A stretch of DNA of 64,000 nt from Mycolicibacterium confluentis (GTDB lineage Bacteria > Actinomycetota > Actinomycetes > Mycobacteriales > Mycobacteriaceae). The notes below the pieces were generated by a model. It was not told where the DNA came from. It made no database searches and saw only the letters and a program-made list of their open reading frames with translations. Shown piece by piece: positions 63,216 to 64,000 of this stretch (position 1 is its first letter; the number at the start of each line of letters is the position of its first letter). The stretch is taken from NCBI RefSeq assembly GCF_010729895.1, contig NZ_AP022612.1, positions 4,340,001 through 4,404,000 of the forward strand, in the 5' to 3' direction. The translations under genes were made by a program, and so were the position numbers.

Positions 63216-64000
63216 CTATCGCTGATAGTGGGGGGCCTGCCTGCCGTTGCGCGGCGGCGGCATCCGACGGACCGGTTCTGCAGGCCTGCCCGGATCGGGC
63301 CGACCGGCGGGGGCGCCTGCACGCGCGGGCGCAGACATCTCCGAGCGTCCGGCGGGCGCCAGCGGCCGACCGGGGGCCGAGGTGCGACGCGGCGCAGCGA
63401 TGGCCTTCTGCGCGGTCGGGGGCAGCACCCGCAGCAGGTCGTTGAACTGACGGACGGTGCGCAACCCCTCGTCCCACTGCGCGCGGGTGCTGGAGATCGG
63501 CATGGCGACCAGGGTCCAGTTCTCCTCGTTCCACATGATCTCCGCGCAGTCCGGCGCGGTGTGGGCGAACGTGACCATCCGGCGGTCGCAGGCGCGCCGT
63601 GCGGCGTCGAGGTTGGTGGAGTACACCATGCGCGGTCCGATCGCGCCGAGCAGCCAGATGTCGTTCTCGCGCGGCTCCTTGATGCCCTTGAGGCGCAGGT
63701 CGACGACGACGCTGGTGCCGACTTTGCGGTGCAGGGCGATCACGGTGGCGACGTCGTCGAGGTCGAAGACGAAGACGGCCTCACCGCGGATCTGACCGAG
63801 CACGACGTTGCGTGCGGTCACGTCGCCGACGGTGGACATCACCCCGCGCTTCCAGCGCTGAAGCACCTCGGTGGACTCCGGCTCGTAGTCGAAGCCGTGG
63901 GACCGAGCCCAGGACTTCCGGCGACGGCCGAGCCCTCGACGCCGATCGATGTCGACATAGAGCAGCACAGCCGCACCCACGAAACAGAGTGCGGACAGCG
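63216..64000 (-). CDS. Membrane-anchored conserved protein (Rv0383c-like), 5' truncated
   Basis: The reading frame stays open to the right edge, so the N-terminus lies outside the window (about 261 codons are visible). The visible start is the end of a hydrophobic segment (LCFVGAAVLLYVDID), then RRRGLGRRR, a globular domain (about 30-190) and a long Pro/Arg/Ala-rich, low-complexity C-terminus. This fits Rv0383c, a membrane-anchored protein between pyrE and clpB. Function unknown. Confidence 0.82.
   Translation of the reverse strand, partial: LSALCFVGAAVLLYVDIDRRRGLGRRRKSWARSHGFDYEPESTEVLQRWKRGVMSTVGDVTARNVVLGQIRGEAVFVFDLDDVATVIALHRKVGTSVVVDLRLKGIKEPRENDIWLLGAIGPRMVYSTNLDAARRACDRRMVTFAHTAPDCAEIMWNEENWTLVAMPISSTRAQWDEGLRTVRQFNDLLRVLPPTAQKAIAAPRRTSAPGRPLAPAGRSEMSAPARAGAPAGRPDPGRPAEPVRRMPPPRNGRQAPHYQR

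Overview
The window is high-GC actinobacterial DNA and reads as a chromosomal segment of a rapidly growing mycobacterium (Mycolicibacterium, close to the M. smegmatis type). This rests on recognisable mycobacterial genes (fgd1, a Rv0406c-type metallo-hydrolase, metZ, purT, purA, Rv0358/Rv0359/Rv0361-type genes, fba, DedA, a GH76 protein, a SpoU methylase, pyrE) in nearly the gene order remembered from M. tuberculosis, and on frequent GTG starts and 4-bp ATGA/GTGA overlaps. I see no tRNA, rRNA, CRISPR array, insertion sequence or phage gene. Species assignment is inference.

Layout, left to right. (1) 1-187: 5' end of pta. (2) 436-7011: a four-gene exopolysaccharide-type operon: a polytopic protein with a faint exosortase-like look, a processive GT2 synthase, a BcsB-like exported partner and a GT-C-like membrane protein. 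(3) 7012-12901: a PLP phospho-lyase-like enzyme and an APC permease, divergent from an APH-fold kinase, an SDR and a HutC/DasR-type GntR regulator. This looks like a kinase/phospho-lyase route for an amino alcohol or hydroxy-amino acid. (4) 13024-18210: fgd1 (F420 reduction), a metallo-beta-lactamase-fold hydrolase and a coupled operon of three luciferase-like oxidoreductases plus a GNAT. (5) 18267-25159: an SDR, a large LuxR-type ATPase regulator, metZ-rhodanese, and a small anchored protein coupled to purT. (6) 25310-29535: a CPA1 antiporter, and a MarR/MMPL pair. (7) 29573-36407: housekeeping core with purA, a site-2 protease-like protein, a CDF zinc exporter behind an SmtB-like palindrome, and the Rv0360c/Rv0361 pair. 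(8) 36430-42918: a LacI-controlled nitrogen operon (DUF1116, NCS1 permease, glutamine-synthetase-like ligase, glutaminase). (9) 43024-54103: fba, an alcohol dehydrogenase, DedA, an LLM enzyme, XdhC, a NhaA-thioredoxin fusion, IclR with a CoA-transferase pair, GH76 and SpoU. (10) 54100-61828: a lipoprotein, then a 582-bp divergent intergenic region with a perfect 28-bp palindrome, then an operon of an acyl-homoserine-lactone-synthase/FeeM-like GNAT protein, a cytochrome P450, an E1-like/nitroreductase fusion and a GAF-GGDEF-EAL protein. (11) 61829-64000: a flavoprotein-like gene, pyrE and the start of a TM-anchored gene that runs off the window.

The best candidate for an undescribed system is the 55654-61828 operon. 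It combines a possible signal or acyl-amide synthase, two tailoring enzymes and a cyclic-di-GMP enzyme. Second are the LacI/DUF1116/NCS1/GS-like/glutaminase operon and the BcsA/BcsB-like polysaccharide operon, whose synthase lacks a PilZ domain. All functional links are inferred from sequence motifs and gene order only.
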